This document shows positions 54,596-62,844 of a stretch of DNA of 64,000 nt, piece by piece (position 1 is the first letter of the stretch; every line of letters starts with the position of its first letter). The notes beneath the pieces were generated by a model, which did not search any database, was not told the DNA's origin, and saw only the letters and a list, made by a program, of their open reading frames with translations. A program made the translations under genes and the position numbers. The DNA is from Pseudomonas sp. CROZ-RG-20F-R04-15 (GTDB taxonomy: Bacteria > Pseudomonadota > Gammaproteobacteria > Pseudomonadales > Pseudomonadaceae): contig NZ_JAKNQL010000001.1 of the NCBI RefSeq assembly GCF_022662375.1, forward strand, positions 124,001 to 188,000, given 5' to 3'.

Positions 54596-56194
54596 TTAAT
54601 CGATACCGACACCCGAGAACACGTTGCGACCGAACGGGCTGACTTTGAACCCTTCGATCCTGGCGCTTAACGGTTGGTTGACCGTCGAGTGGGCGACAGG
54701 CGTGATCGGCACTTGCTGTTTAAGCAATTGCTGAGCCTGTTTGTAGAGCACGGTGCGCTGGTCGCGGTCGGTGACGACCTTGGCCTCTTTGATCAGCTTG
54801 TCGTAAGCCGGATCGCACCACATGGAATAGTTGTTGCCGCCGATGGCGTCGCAGCTGTACAGCGTGCCGAGCCAGTTGTCCGGATCCCCATTGTCACCGG
54901 TCCAGCCGATCAGGCTGATGTCGTGCTCGCCGTTTTTGGTGCGCTTGATGTACTCGCCCCATTCGTAGCTGACGATTTTCACTTTCAGACCGATCTTGGC
55001 CCAGTCAGCCTGGAGCATTTCGGCCATCAGTTTGGCGTTCGGGTTGTACGGACGCTGCACCGGCATCGCCCACAGGGTGATTTCGGTGCCTTCTTTGACG
55101 CCGGCAGCCTTGAGCAGCTCTTTGGCTTTTTCCGGGTTGTAGGCGGCGTCTTTGATGCTGTCGTCGTAGGACCACTGGGTCGGCGGCATGGCGTTCACGG
55201 CCAGTTGGCCGGCGCCTTGATAAACAGCGTTGAGAATTCCTTGTTTATTCACCGCCATGTCCAGCGCCTGACGCACTTCGAGCTGGTCGAAAGGCTTGTG
55301 GCGCACGTTGTAGGCGATGTAGCCGAGGTTGAAACCCGGCTTGGAAATCAGTTGCAGTTTCGGGTCGGCCTTCAGCGCTTCAACATCGGCAGGGCGCGGA
55401 TGCAGGGTGATCTGGCATTCGCCCGCCTTGAGTTTTTGCACGCGCACCGAGGCGTCGGTGTTGATTGCAAAGATCAGGTTGTCGAGTTTGACCCGGCTCG
55501 GGTCCCAGTAATGTTTATTACCGGTGTAACGAATGTTCGAGTCTTTCTGATAACTCTTGAACACGAACGGCCCGGTGCCGATCGGTTTCTGGTTGATGTC
55601 GCTCGGCTTGCCGTCGGCCAGCAGTTTGTCGGCGTATTCGGCGGACAGAATGGAGGCGAAGCTCATGGCGATGTTCTGGATGAACGCGGCGTCGACGCTG
55701 TTGAGCGTGAACTCCACGGTCAGCGGCCCGGTCTTCTCGACCTTGGCGATGTTCTTGTTCAGGCTCATCCCGTTGAAATATGGGAACTCGGTGGGATAAG
55801 CCTTACGGAAAGGTTGCTGTGCATCGAGCATGCGATTAAACGTGAACAGCACGTCGTCGGCGTTGAAGTCGCGGGTTGGCTTGAAGTACGGCGTTGTATG
55901 AAATTTCACACCTTCACGCAGGTGAAAGGTGTACTTGAGACCATCCTCGGAAATGTCCCACTTGGTGGCCAGACCGGGTACGACATTGGTCGCGCCTTTT
56001 TCGAACTCGACGAGACGGTTGTAGATCGGTTCGGCGGCGTCGTTATCCGTCGCTGTTGTGTACTGCGCGGTATCGAAACCGGCCGGGCTGCCTTCAGAGC
56101 AGAACACCAGGCTTTTGCTGGCGGCGAAACTGGCGGACGAGGCGGCCAACAGGCCGGCGCCCAGCAATGCGGAAAAAACCAAGGTATGGCGCAT
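54596..56194 (-). CDS. dppA3: Dipeptide-binding periplasmic protein, DppA3 position
   Basis: Paralogue of the DppA proteins, 532 residues, with signal peptide MRHTLVFSALLGAGLLAASSASFA. Motifs: LVFCSEGSPAGFDTAQYTT, GLATKWDISEDGLKYTFHLR, VKFHTTPYFKPTRDFNADDV, GWTGDNGDPDNWLGTLYSCDA. The cysteines typical of DppA disulfides are present. It lies 175 bases upstream of the porin gene on the same strand. It could be first gene of a dppA3-opdP unit. ATG at 56194 follows GAGGGAG. Confidence 0.93.
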   Translation of the reverse strand: MRHTLVFSALLGAGLLAASSASFAASKSLVFCSEGSPAGFDTAQYTTATDNDAAEPIYNRLVEFEKGATNVVPGLATKWDISEDGLKYTFHLREGVKFHTTPYFKPTRDFNADDVLFTFNRMLDAQQPFRKAYPTEFPYFNGMSLNKNIAKVEKTGPLTVEFTLNSVDAAFIQNIAMSFASILSAEYADKLLADGKPSDINQKPIGTGPFVFKSYQKDSNIRYTGNKHYWDPSRVKLDNLIFAINTDASVRVQKLKAGECQITLHPRPADVEALKADPKLQLISKPGFNLGYIAYNVRHKPFDQLEVRQALDMAVNKQGILNAVYQGAGQLAVNAMPPTQWSYDDSIKDAAYNPEKAKELLKAAGVKEGTEITLWAMPVQRPYNPNAKLMAEMLQADWAKIGLKVKIVSYEWGEYIKRTKNGEHDISLIGWTGDNGDPDNWLGTLYSCDAIGGNNYSMWCDPAYDKLIKEAKVVTDRDQRTVLYKQAQQLLKQQVPITPVAHSTVNQPLSARIEGFKVSPFGRNVFSGVGID

Positions 56195-56456
56195 GACGCT
56201 CCCTCTTTTTTTTAGTGTTGTTCAATGCGCCGTCGTCTCATCCGAAGACGTTTTGGGCTGCATTGAGCTCAATCCAGTACGTACCGCAAACCGGTGGCCC
56301 ACGCAGACGCTGGTCAGTACCCGACGGTAGGGGCCGCGGTCCTGGCAGTAAATGCGTAAATGCCTTAAAGCTCGTAGGAAAAGGCGACACGTCCTATACC
56401 GCTGCGGTAATCCACAGTGGAATTGGCTGTAGGCAATTTCCTAAATTCCCGGCAGG
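56195..56456. other. Intergenic region between dppA3 and dppA2, no regulator gene
   Basis: About 260 bases before the dppA2 terminator. In P. aeruginosa this position holds mdpA and psdR (from memory); here only non-coding sequence is seen, with no recognisable gene remnant. It should contain the dppA3 promoter. Confidence 0.6.
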
Positions 56457-56491
56457 TAAAACAGCGGCGACGTTAAAAACGTCGCCGCTGC
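56457..56491 (-). terminator. Terminator of the dppA2-position gene
   Basis: AGCGGCGACG pairs with CGTCGCCGCT around TTTTTAA; read on the minus strand it is followed by GTTTTACC. It lies a few bases beyond the stop codon at 56498. Confidence 0.85.
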
Positions 56492-56497
56492 AGTGCC

Positions 56498-58123
56498 TTA
56501 TTTGCTGACGCTGACGCCGTAGAAGGAGTTCAAGCCGAATGGGCTGATCTTGAAATCCTGCACGTTGGCGCGCATGGGTTGATACACCGTCGAGTGAGCG
56601 ATAGGTGTCATCGGGACTGCATCTTTGAGGACGTGTTGTGCCTCTTTGTACAGTTCGGTGCGCTTACCTTGGTCGGTTGTGCGCTTGGCTTCTTTGACGA
56701 GGCCGTCGAACTTCTTGTCGCACCACTTGGAGAAGTTGTTGCCGCTGAGCGAGTCGCAGCCGAACAGCACGTTCAGCCAGTTGTCCGGATCACCATTGTC
56801 ACCGCTCCAGCCAATGATCATGGCCTGGTTCTCGCCACCTTTGGAGCGCTTGATGTACTCGCCCCACTCGTAGCTGGTGATCTTCACTTTCAAGCCGATC
56901 TTGGCCCAGTCAGACTGGAGCATCTCGGCCATCAGTTTGGCGTTCGGGTTATACGGACGCTGCACCGGCATCGCCCACAGCACGATCTCGGTACCTTCCT
57001 TGACGCCGGCTTCCTTGAGCAGCTGTTTGGCTTTCTCAGGATCGTACTTGGCGTCCTTGATGGTGGTGTCGTAAGACCACTGGGTCGGCGGCATGGCGTT
57101 GACGGCCAGTTGGCCGGCGCCCTGGTAAACCGAGTCGATGATCTGCGGCTTGTTGACGGCCATGTCCAGCGCCTGACGCACGCGCAGGTCAGCCAGCGGG
57201 TTCGGCTCGTTGCTGCCCTTGACCTTGTCCATCACGTTGTAGGCGATGTAACCCAGGTTGAAACCAGCCTGGTCAGGCATCTTCAGGGTTTTGTCTTCTT
57301 TCAGCGCTTTCAGGTCGGCTGGACGCGGGAACAGGGTGACCTGGCACTCGTTCTTTTTCAGCTTCTGAATACGTACCGACGGGTCGGTGGTGATGGCGAA
57401 GATCAGGTTGTCGATCTTCACATCCTCAGGCTTCCAGTAATCCTTGTTGCCGGTGTAACGGATGTTGGAATCTTTCTGGTAGCTCTTGAACACGAAAGGA
57501 CCAGTGCCGATCGGCTTCTGGTTGATGTCGGCAGCCTTGCCTTCTTTCAGCAACTGCGCTGCGTACTCGGCGGACTGCACCGAGGCGAAGCTCATGGCCA
57601 TGTTCTGGATGAACGCGGCATCGACTTCTTTCAGAGTGAACTTGACAGTGTGGTCGTCGACTTTATCGATCTTGGTGATGTTGGTGTCCATCCCCATGTC
57701 GGTGAAGTACGGGAATTCGGTCGGGTACGCCTTACGGAACGGGTCATCCTTGTTAATCATGCGATTGAAGGTGAACAGCACGTCGTCGGCGTTGAACTCA
57801 CGAGTCGGCTTGAAATACGGGGTGGTGTGGAACTTGACGCCTTCACGTAGGTGGAAGGTGTAAGTCAGGCCGTCATCGGAAATGTCCCACTTGGTCGCCA
57901 GACCAGGAATCACGGCAGTGCCGCCGCGCTCGAACTGGGTCAGACGGTTGAACATGGTTTCGGCTGAGGCGTCGAAGTCGGTTCCGGTGGTGTACTGGCC
58001 TGGGTCGAAACCGGCCGGGCTGCCTTCGGAGCAGAACACCAGGTTAGTCGCAGCGGATGCGAAAGGTGCGGAGGCTAACAAGCCTGCGCCGACTAAAAAC
58101 GGAATGACCGCGTGTTTAAGCAT
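56498..58123 (-). CDS. dppA2: Dipeptide-binding periplasmic protein, DppA2 position
   Basis: Third paralogue, 541 residues. ATG at 58123 gives the signal peptide MLKHAVIPFLVGAGLLASAPFASA; an ATG eight codons earlier lacks a ribosome site. Motifs: LVFCSEGSPAGFDPGQYTTG, DFDASAETMFNRLTQFERGG, VKFHTTPYFKPTREFNADDV, GWSGDNGDPDNWLNVLFGCD. It carries a short insertion near MDKVKGSNEPNPLADLRV absent from DppA3 and DppA1. It has its own terminator and a 260-base upstream gap, so it is probably a single-gene unit. Confidence 0.93.
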   Translation of the reverse strand: MLKHAVIPFLVGAGLLASAPFASAATNLVFCSEGSPAGFDPGQYTTGTDFDASAETMFNRLTQFERGGTAVIPGLATKWDISDDGLTYTFHLREGVKFHTTPYFKPTREFNADDVLFTFNRMINKDDPFRKAYPTEFPYFTDMGMDTNITKIDKVDDHTVKFTLKEVDAAFIQNMAMSFASVQSAEYAAQLLKEGKAADINQKPIGTGPFVFKSYQKDSNIRYTGNKDYWKPEDVKIDNLIFAITTDPSVRIQKLKKNECQVTLFPRPADLKALKEDKTLKMPDQAGFNLGYIAYNVMDKVKGSNEPNPLADLRVRQALDMAVNKPQIIDSVYQGAGQLAVNAMPPTQWSYDTTIKDAKYDPEKAKQLLKEAGVKEGTEIVLWAMPVQRPYNPNAKLMAEMLQSDWAKIGLKVKITSYEWGEYIKRSKGGENQAMIIGWSGDNGDPDNWLNVLFGCDSLSGNNFSKWCDKKFDGLVKEAKRTTDQGKRTELYKEAQHVLKDAVPMTPIAHSTVYQPMRANVQDFKISPFGLNSFYGVSVSK

Positions 58124-58330
58124 GTTGGCCTCATGATTTGTTGTCATTTTTTAGTTGTGAGGTACGACCTCGTGAGTCGTGCCTGCGGATACTTATGCAG
58201 GGGCCATACCCATTGCAAGATCCAGAGCGACTGCCGGCCTCAAACCGTGGCACGAACGTACCTTAATGTCGCATCTGTGTAACTTCTGACGCATTTGACC
58301 GTTTGCGAGTGGTTTTTACGGTGCAAATGA

Positions 58331-58378
58331 AGCCCCAAAACGGTGCGCTGGTCACGTTGTGCGCGCCGCCTTGGGGCT
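58331..58378 (-). terminator. Terminator of the dppA1-position gene
   Basis: On the minus strand AGCCCCAAGGCG...GCGC pairs with GCGC...CGTTTTGGGGCT, a long imperfect stem just beyond the stop codon; the T tail is short (TTC), so it may be Rho-assisted. Confidence 0.55.
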
Positions 58379-58383
58379 CGGTG

Positions 58384-59985
58384 TTACTTATTTATACCCA
58401 CGCCATAGAAGGGGGTAAGACCGAACGGGCTGATACGAAAGTCAGTGACTTCCTTGCGCAGCGGCTGGAACACCGTTGAGTTGGCAATCGGCGTGATCGG
58501 CACTTGCTGTTTAAGGATCAGTTGCGCCTGTTGATACAGTTTTACCCGTTGTTCTTTGTCGGTGGATAACTTGGCCTGCTGCACCAGTTTGTCGTAAGCC
58601 GGATCGCACCATTTGGCGTAGTTGCTGCCTTTCACCGCCGCGCAGCTGTAGAGCACGCCAAGCCAGTTGTCCGGGTCACCGTTGTCACCCGTCCAACCAT
58701 AGATCATCGCGTCGTGTTCACCATTTTTCGCACGTTTGATGTACTCGCCCCATTCATAGCTGACGATGTTGGCCTTGATGCCGATCTTGTCCCAATCCTG
58801 CTGGATCATCTGCGCCGACATCCGCGCATTTGGGTTCGACGCGCGCTGCACTGTCATTGCCCAAAGGTTGATGGTTGTACCCGGTGCAACTCCTGCTTCT
58901 TTAAGTAGCACCCGCGCTTTGACCGGATCGTAAGGGGCGTCCTTGATGTTTGGGTCATACGACCATTGCGCTGGCGGCAAAGCGTTTTGGGCCAACTGGC
59001 CGGCGCTTTGGTAGACGGCTTTGATGATTGCCGGTTTGTCGATGGCCATGTCCAGCGCCTGGCGCACCTTGAGCTGATCGAGTGGCGCGTGGGTGGTGTT
59101 GTAGGCGAGGAAGCCGAGGTTGAAACCGGCTTGCTTGAGCACGCGCAGGTTCGGGTCTTTTTCCATCACTTCGATGTCGGCCGGGCGCGGATAGCCGCTG
59201 ACCTGGCATTCGCCGGCCTTGAGTTTTTGCAGGCGTACGGCGGCGTCGGGGGTGATCGAGAAGATCAGGTTATCGATTTTGACGTCTTCGGGTTTCCAGT
59301 AGGCCGTGTTGGCGGCGTAGCGGATCTGCGAGTCCTTTTGGTAGCGCTTGAACACGAACGGGCCGGTGCCGATGGGTTTCTGGTTGAGGTCGGCGGCTTT
59401 GCCTTCCTTCAACAGTTGCGCGGCGTATTCGGCCGACTGCACCGAGGCGAAGCTCATGGCGAGGTTTTGCACGAACGCAGCGTCGACGTTGTTGAGGTTG
59501 AAGCGCACGGTCTGGTCGTCGAGTTTTTCTACCGATTTGATTGTGGTGTTGAGGCCCATGTCGGTGAAGTAGGGGGATTCGGCGGGGTAGGCCTTGCGGA
59601 AGGCGTTGTCCGGGTCGAGCAGGCGCTGGAAGGTGAAGAGGACGTCGTCGGCGTTGAAGTCGCGGGTGGGTTTGAAGTAGTCGGTGGTGTGGAATTTTAC
59701 GTTTTGGCGCAGGTGGAAGGTGTATTGCAGGCCATCCGGGGAGATGTCCCATTTTGTTGCCAGGCCGGGTTCGATGTCGGTGCCGCCGCGCTGGAATTGG
59801 GTGAGGCGGTTGAAGACGGTTTCGGCGGAGGCGTCGAAGTCGGTGCCGCTGGTGTATTGGCTGGGATCGAAGCCTGCGGGGCTGGCTTCGGAGCAGTAGA
59901 CCAGGGTTGTGGTGGCGTTGGCGATTGGGGTTATGGCGGTTAGTGCGAGGGAGATCAAGAGCGGTTTGAGGGTGAATCTTGGCAT
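58384..59985 (-). CDS. dppA1: Dipeptide-binding periplasmic protein, DppA1 position
   Basis: Fourth paralogue, 533 residues, with signal peptide MPRFTLKPLLISLALTAITPIANA. Motifs: LVYCSEASPAGFDPSQYTSG, DFDASAETVFNRLTQFQRGG, GLATKWDISPDGLQYTFHLR, GWTGDNGDPDNWLGVLYSCAA. It is closest in these motifs to the DppA2-position copy. It has its own terminator-like stem and is first in the cluster in the direction of transcription. Upstream lies the repeat field, so its promoter should be within 59986-60101. Confidence 0.93.
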   Translation of the reverse strand: MPRFTLKPLLISLALTAITPIANATTTLVYCSEASPAGFDPSQYTSGTDFDASAETVFNRLTQFQRGGTDIEPGLATKWDISPDGLQYTFHLRQNVKFHTTDYFKPTRDFNADDVLFTFQRLLDPDNAFRKAYPAESPYFTDMGLNTTIKSVEKLDDQTVRFNLNNVDAAFVQNLAMSFASVQSAEYAAQLLKEGKAADLNQKPIGTGPFVFKRYQKDSQIRYAANTAYWKPEDVKIDNLIFSITPDAAVRLQKLKAGECQVSGYPRPADIEVMEKDPNLRVLKQAGFNLGFLAYNTTHAPLDQLKVRQALDMAIDKPAIIKAVYQSAGQLAQNALPPAQWSYDPNIKDAPYDPVKARVLLKEAGVAPGTTINLWAMTVQRASNPNARMSAQMIQQDWDKIGIKANIVSYEWGEYIKRAKNGEHDAMIYGWTGDNGDPDNWLGVLYSCAAVKGSNYAKWCDPAYDKLVQQAKLSTDKEQRVKLYQQAQLILKQQVPITPIANSTVFQPLRKEVTDFRISPFGLTPFYGVGINK

Positions 59986-60101
59986 GGGGGCCCCGGGGAA
60001 TCGGCGGTGGTAATCGTGGAAGAGTAGCTGGGGCGGGGGTGTTGGCGGAAATATCGTTTTTCCTGTTGAAGTGTCTATCTCGGTATATCTAGCACTTGTG
60101 T

Positions 60102-60625
60102 GTATATCCGTTGCTGCGGTAACGGCGGCTTAGGGTTTCGCCCTGACGGCGACTCACTTTTTTTCAAACGCCAAAAAAAGTAAGCAAAAAACGCTTGCTC
60201 CTACGTTCGGCCCGCTCGCTGGGGCTCGGGGTTCCTTCGCTGCGGGATCGATCCGGGGGGCAGCGCCTACGGTTTGCTTCGCTGCACCTCCTCTCGCTGT
60301 GTTTGGCTGCGCCAAACGGTCGCTGCGCTCCCACGCCCGGATCAATCCCTCCACTCAGCCTTCCGACGTCGCCCGTGGATCAAGATCAAGAGCAGGCGAG
60401 CTGACACTCGGCCTATTGAGTGGTGAGGAGCACAGCGTGTTCGCTTTGGATTTGTATTGGATTTGCCCCTCACCCCAGCCCTCTCCCGGAGGGGAGAGGG
60501 GGCCGATTTGTGAGCTTTTCAAAGCCAGAGTTCAACGCGCTATCGCACGTCGGCGTATCTCCCACAAACACCTCGATCAGTCCCCTCTCCCTCCGGGAGA
60601 GGGTTAGGGTGAGGGGCTTTTGATC
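60102..60625 (+). repeat. Long dispersed repeat, copy 2 (about 520 bp)
   Basis: Direct copy of 44859-45376, with scattered substitutions and small indels. It includes the same core blocks, the GTTTGGC-TGC-GCCAAAC hairpin and a CCCTCACCCC-type inverted end (60469-60612). It runs directly into the 111-bp tandem array. Confidence 0.9.
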
Positions 60626-60960
60626 TGTTTCAGAATCTGAGTTCAACTCGGTATTTCAAGTCGGCGTAGCTCGCCCAAACACCTCGGTCAGCCCCCTCTC
60701 CCTCCGGGAGAGGGCTAGGGTGAGGGGCTTTTGATCTGTTTCAGAATCTGAGTTCAACTCGGTATTTCAAGTCGGCGTAGCTCGCCCAAACACCTCGGTC
60801 AGTCCCCTCTCCCTCCGGGAGAGGGCTAGGGTGAGGGGCTTTTGATCTGTTTCAGAATCTGAGTTCACCTCGGTATTTCAAGTCGGCGTAGCTGTCCCAA
60901 ACACCTCGGTCAGTCCCCTCTCCCTCTGGGAGAGGGCTAGGGTGAGGGTTGGCTTTTGAC
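60570..60960 (+). repeat. 111-bp tandem array, four units
   Basis: The block CCCTCTCCC-TCC-GGGAGAGGG followed by CTAGGGTGAGGGGCTTTTGA recurs at spacing of exactly 111 bases (anchors at 60581, 60692, 60803, 60914). Between anchors lies TTCAACTCGGTATTTCAAGT and CGGCGTAGCTCGCCCAAACA. Units differ by a few bases; the last is altered at its end (GAGGGTTGGC). Confidence 0.92.
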
Positions 60961-60980
60961 TGTTTAAATCTGTGTCAGAT

Positions 60981-61277
60981 AACCAGAACCTTCCCACAAG
61001 GTTTTCAGGTTGTCCGTCGGACGCTTGCTCTCTACGCTCTGGTTGTCGCTGAATGTTCAGTGATCGGGTGTGAGAACCCGCCGAGCTTGAAACTAGCACC
61101 AGTAAGACCATAATTGCGGCCGGCTTATTTGCTGTCGCAATGCCTTATGGCGGCTGTGTGCGGGCAGACTTCGGTCTGGCCGGTTTTCTGCTCACCGGTT
61201 TCTCACTCCGCACATAGCTGCCACCCTTTGCCACGTGAGAAATGGCTAAGGGCGGCTCGAATGACGAGCAGATTTAT
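60981..61277 (+). ncRNA. Candidate structured leader RNA of the DUF6124 gene
   Basis: No coding region is seen, but the + strand can fold extensively. Hairpins: AACCTT/AAGGTT (60987-61003), CTGA/TCAG (61049-61060), CGGGT/ACCCG (61065-61080). Then comes a long stem P1, GGCGGCTGTGTGCGG (61149-61163) with CCGCACATAGCTGCC (61208-61222), enclosing CAGAC-TTCG-GTCTG (61165-61178) and CCGGT/ACCGG (61180-61198). A further hairpin CCCTTTGCCA/TGGCTAAGGG (61224-61252) ends 25 bases before the start codon. The TTCG tetraloop supports the + strand as the transcribed one. Not a class I recognise. Confidence 0.5.
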
Positions 61278-61643
61278 ATGAAAGATAAAATTGTCCCCGA
61301 TCCACCCCTCGAAACCACAACCCCACTCGAAGACGCCATCCGCGCCGACGACCAGATCAAAACCCGCGAAGCCATCAAACGCGCCCTGGATTTCTACCTC
61401 AGCCCCGAACCCCTCAAACCCCGACAACCCAGCACAATGTTCCTGATTCAGCCGAACATCGACACCGAAAGCCTGCTGGCGCATGCCTGTGAGTCACTGG
61501 CGTCGGCGAACACGTTAACCGGTAACTTTGCCGATCAGTTGGGCCGGCCTGAGCGTAATACGGCATTGGCGATTCAGCAGATCATCATGCTGGCCGAGTT
61601 GGCGGTGAATCGGGCGCTGGATCGGGTTGATCCGCAGGGCTGA
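61278..61643 (+). CDS. DUF6124 family protein
   Basis: Small cytoplasmic protein of unknown function, from memory a multi-copy family in Pseudomonas (earlier called DUF3077). The 121-residue product begins MKDKIVPDPPLETTTP and has the typical order: Pro-rich start, helix REAIKRALDFYL, MFLIQPNIDTESLLAHACESLASAN, and the C-terminal IQQIIMLAELAVNRALDRVDP. ATG at 61278 fits the family start; an ATG 36 bases earlier lies inside the leader hairpins. The ribosome site is weak, consistent with control by the structured leader. Confidence 0.82.
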   Translation: MKDKIVPDPPLETTTPLEDAIRADDQIKTREAIKRALDFYLSPEPLKPRQPSTMFLIQPNIDTESLLAHACESLASANTLTGNFADQLGRPERNTALAIQQIIMLAELAVNRALDRVDPQG

Positions 61644-61660
61644 CGACCGCGTTATCGTTC

Positions 61661-61725
61661 TTCGCGAGCAGGCTCGCTCCCACATTGGAATGCGTTCAAC
61701 CTGTGGGAGCGAGCTTGCTCGCGAA
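61661..61725. repeat. REP pair in outward orientation
   Basis: TTCGCGAGCAGGCTCGCTCC at the left and GGGAGCGAGCTTGCTCGCGA at the right. The two REPs point opposite to the other REPINs of the window and are only about 20 bases apart, so the pair may be two neighbouring REPIN halves rather than one REPIN. Confidence 0.9.
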
Positions 61726-61760
61726 GACGGTAGTTCATCCACAGCAAATCCCAGGCACAA

Positions 61761-61795
61761 AAAAACCGCCGATCATTCACCGATCGGCGGTTTTT
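61761..61795. terminator. Bidirectional terminator before the SIMPL gene end
   Basis: AAAAACCGCCGATC pairs with GATCGGCGGTTTTT around ATTCACC. It serves the convergent DUF6124 (+) and SIMPL (-) genes. Confidence 0.92.
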
Positions 61796-61812
61796 CATTC
61801 AGCCAGATCAAA

Positions 61813-62529
61813 TCACTGCATCAACACTTCAATCGAGCCATCAGCCGTCATGCTCACCTGGCTAGTGCCCGCTTCAACTTCCGGCGTAACCGGCGCCGAA
61901 TCCATCGCCGCCGCTTTCATCATCATCGGTGCGCGCAGGTACGGTTGTGGATAACCGTTGCTGTTGAGGTTCAGATTGACGATTTTGTAGCCCTTGCCAC
62001 CCAGTGCATCGGTGGCCAGTTGGGCGCGGGCCTTGAAGGCGGTCACGGCTTCTTTGAGCAACTGGTCTTCACTGGATTTACGGGTCGGGTCGGCGATGGC
62101 GAAGTCCATGCCGCCCATTTTCAGGTCGCCCAGCAGTTCGCCGGTGAGTTTGGACAGGGCGGCGAAGTCGGCGCTTTCCAGGCGCAATTCGGCGCGTTCA
62201 CGCCAGCCGGTGATCTTCTGGCCTTTGGTGTCGTAGATCGGGTAGCTGTTGCGGCTGCCCTGGCGCAGGGTGATGTCTTTGACTTGCTTGGCCTGGGCCA
62301 GGGCCTTGTTCATGGTGGTGCTGACGTCGGCGGCGAGTTTCGCCGGGTCGGTGTTTTGCTCTTCGGTGTAGAGGGTGACGATCATCAGGTCGCGGGCGAC
62401 TTCCGTGCTGACTTCGGCGCGCAGGGAAATCTGGTTGTAGTGCAGCTCATCGGCGGCCAGGGCCGGAAGGCTGGCGACGCTGCCGACGGTCAGGGCGAGA
62501 AGGGCGGCGCTGCGGCGAAATGTGTGCAT
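61813..62529 (-). CDS. Exported SIMPL-domain (DUF541) protein
   Basis: Periplasmic protein of unknown biochemical role; SIMPL proteins are found in signalling and stress contexts. The 238-residue product has a signal peptide (MHTFRRSAALLALTVGSVASLPALA) and the domain core LMIVTLYTEEQNTDPAKLAADVSTTMNKALAQAK, GWRERAELRLESADFAALSKLTGEL and AVTAFKARAQLATDALGGKGYKIVNLNL. ATG at 62529 has AAGGAG at good spacing; the 18 codons before are not needed. It lies beside roxS on the opposite strand. Confidence 0.9.
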   Translation of the reverse strand: MHTFRRSAALLALTVGSVASLPALAADELHYNQISLRAEVSTEVARDLMIVTLYTEEQNTDPAKLAADVSTTMNKALAQAKQVKDITLRQGSRNSYPIYDTKGQKITGWRERAELRLESADFAALSKLTGELLGDLKMGGMDFAIADPTRKSSEDQLLKEAVTAFKARAQLATDALGGKGYKIVNLNLNSNGYPQPYLRAPMMMKAAAMDSAPVTPEVEAGTSQVSMTADGSIEVLMQ

Positions 62530-62658
62530 GAAAGCTCCTTGATGAGGGCGCAGGTGATGGTTCGGGGGCCTGCGTGAAACCATCAGACTCTAGCTTTTAT
62601 GATCCGGTTCGCCCAGTTACAACTTCTATACACATGCCCAGGGCCGCTGTGCAGCCAT

Positions 62659-62723
62659 TCGCGAGCAGGCTCGCTCCCACAGGGGAATGCATTTCAAAGG
62701 TGGGAGCGAGCCTGCTCGCGAAG
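62659..62723. repeat. REP pair in outward orientation
   Basis: TTCGCGAGCAGGCTCGCTCC and GGGAGCGAGCCTGCTCGCGA about 24 bases apart, arranged like the pair at 61661-61725. It occupies the centre of the gap between the divergent SIMPL and roxS genes. Confidence 0.9.
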
Positions 62724-62801
62724 GCGTTCTCATAGCCGCCGAAAATGTTTTCGCCATGTGGTCGTTTGCCGCACTTTCGCCTCTCGGGCGCGCGGCTTGG
62801 T

Positions 62802-62807
62802 TATACT
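62802..62807 (+). promoter_or_regulatory. Possible -10 box of roxS
   Basis: TATACT 38 bases upstream of the roxS start; no good -35 is visible. Confidence 0.35.
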
Positions 62808-62844
62808 CCGTGCGATCCGCCTGGAGCGCTCATCAGGAGAGCTC

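Noticed and set aside
58245..58265. TGGCAC at the right place for a sigma-54 promoter near dppA2
   Set aside because: No TTGCA-like -12 element at the required distance, and wrong strand for the gene.
60570..60960. Possible CRISPR array
   Set aside because: Regular spacing, but the whole 111-base unit is repeated including the intervening part; no unique spacers and no cas genes.
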